Assembly (NCBI RefSeq): GCF_017303055.1
Contig: NZ_JAEKJT010000007.1
Span: 124,001 to 188,000, forward strand
DNA length: 64,000 nucleotides
Source of the DNA: Halomonas litopenaei
GTDB taxonomy: Bacteria > Pseudomonadota > Gammaproteobacteria > Pseudomonadales > Halomonadaceae
Direction of reading: 5' to 3'
Position 1 is the stretch's first letter. Each line of letters starts with the position of its first letter. The position numbers were made by a program, and so were the translations under genes. Below are positions 63,355 to 64,000 of this stretch, piece after piece. The notes under the pieces were generated by a model, which did no database searches, was not told the DNA's origin, and was given only the letters and a program-made list of their open reading frames with translations.

Positions 63355-63684
63355 TCAGCCGCTGGTCCTTCCGGCCTTACGGGCTGCCTCGAGGTGCGGC
63401 GGTAGCCTGGGGGCTTCTGCCTCCAGGTCCGCGAAGTAGCCTGCTTCCATGGCGCCTCCCTTGGCGACTAGCGCCACGGCGTCCAAGGCGCTGCGTATCA
63501 GCTGGGCTTCCTCCGGGTCGAGCACACGCCGAGCCGCACCCAGAAACACCAGCAGCCAATCGCCTATCTCCACGTCACCGATCAGCGCGATATCCACCTG
63601 TTCAGCCGCGCTTCCCTCTGCTCGGCAGCACAGGGCGAGCGAACCGGATACGTCCACCACCTGCATCGGGATGCCTACACACAT
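63355..63684 (-). CDS. hupF: HypC-like chaperone HupF/HoxL
   Basis: HypC paralogue of 109 residues typical of uptake-hydrogenase operons, with MCVGIPMQV (Cys2) and GDWLLVFLGAARRVLDPEEA. The C-terminal extension is that of HupF rather than HypC. The ATG at 63684 preserves Cys2; an in-frame start three codons earlier is possible. Followed by a repeat-rich 153-nt gap before hupG. Confidence 0.92.
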   Translation of the reverse strand: MCVGIPMQVVDVSGSLALCCRAEGSAAEQVDIALIGDVEIGDWLLVFLGAARRVLDPEEAQLIRSALDAVALVAKGGAMEAGYFADLEAEAPRLPPHLEAARKAGRTSG

Positions 63685-63739
63685 GGCTGCCACCTATCGT
63701 GCGGTGGCAGCCTATCGGCGGTTGTGGCCAGCCCCATCC

Positions 63740-64000
63740 TCATGGCGAACCTCCCTCACGGGAGCAGCCAGTAGTGTCCAGACAAGTGGGCCCTTGAATC
63801 GAAGAGCGGGACGCAGAGGGCTGATGATGTTGCCGCTCCGCCATAGGACTGGGGTCGGTCTCGTTGTCGGTATCGGTCAGGGTCTCGGCATGGCTTGCCT
63901 GGACGAGAAATCGCGCGTCGCCAAGGCGGCAAGCGTCCCGCGACGACGGGCGCTGTCCTTCGTAGTGATCCAGTGCCAGGGCTGGTGCGGCCAGTCCGCC
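63740..64000 (-). CDS. hupD: Hydrogenase maturation endopeptidase HupD/HoxM, partial (C-terminal part only)
   Basis: An open frame of 86 codons enters from the right edge and ends with TGA at 63740-63742. Its beginning, ALALDHYEGQRPSSRDACRLGDARFLVQ, matches the C-terminus of HupD/HyaD proteases, which have a NYEG- or YEG-type segment near the end. A further 45 hydrophilic residues follow, longer than usual. Position ahead of hupF agrees. The catalytic part lies outside the window. Confidence 0.75.
   Translation of the reverse strand, partial: GGLAAPALALDHYEGQRPSSRDACRLGDARFLVQASHAETLTDTDNETDPSPMAERQHHQPSASRSSIQGPTCLDTTGCSREGGSP

Overview
The window looks like a chromosomal segment of a moderately halophilic gammaproteobacterium of the Halomonadaceae type (Halomonas or a close relative). 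This rests on conserved gammaproteobacterial gene orders (mreB-mreC; gatC-gatA-gatB; hemA-prfA-prmC-moeB; TPR lipoprotein-lolB-ispE-tRNA-Gln-prs-rplY-pth-ychF), on several Na+/H+ antiporters of the NhaB and NhaC types, and on a fairly high GC content judged by eye. The species call is inference.

Layout. 1-5.2 kb: the cell-shape genes mreC (cut by the window edge) and mreB, divergent from the gatCAB amidotransferase genes. 5.2-14.5 kb: a polyamine region with an XRE-cupin (PuuR-like) regulator, a SpuC-type putrescine aminotransferase, a PuuD hydrolase, a PuuA-type ligase, and two NhaC-family antiporters. 14.4-20.1 kb: a visibly lower-GC cassette of the yjfIJKLMC type (DUF2170, PspA-like, DUF2491, DUF350, DUF1190 lipoprotein, glutathionylspermidine-synthase-like ATP-grasp enzyme) with a two-TM potassium channel inserted between yjfJ and yjfK. 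20.2-23.2 kb: nhaB, a PsiE-family membrane protein and a glycine-zipper protein. 23.4-31.8 kb: a second polyamine block on the minus strand (puuB-like oxidase, potGHI-potF ABC transporter, puuA-like ligase, second puuB-like oxidase), comparable to the Pseudomonas spu locus. 32.2-38 kb: lysR, moeB, lrp, prmC, prfA and hemA. 38.1-45.5 kb: housekeeping genes on the plus strand with one tRNA-Gln. 45.6-51.2 kb: the SOS mutagenesis operon imuA-imuB-dnaE2 behind a clear LexA box. 51.4-64 kb: maturation genes for a membrane-type uptake [NiFe]-hydrogenase. hypF-hypC-hypD-hypE run on the plus strand. They converge on a minus-strand operon hupD(partial)-hupF-hupG-hupH-hupIJ(fusion)-hupK-hypA-hypB-hoxA. 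The structural genes hupSL/hoxKG should lie just beyond position 64000.

How the parts work together. The polyamine genes would import putrescine or spermidine and degrade it by gamma-glutamylation and by direct transamination. Three of their promoters share a TATGTT -10 box overlapped by a common element, suggesting one repressor, plausibly the adjacent PuuR-like protein. The hyp/hup genes build the NiFe(CN)2CO centre and protect and assemble the small subunit; the HoxA-like sigma-54 activator probably drives the structural operon.

The most unusual signals are the yjf cassette with its potassium channel, the rubredoxin-HupJ fusion, the degenerate receiver of the HoxA-like activator, an mreC gene with no canonical start codon at its conserved N-terminus, and a striking number of short tandem repeats (5, 12, 14, 15 and 24 nt), three of them in or beside imuB, hypF and hupG.
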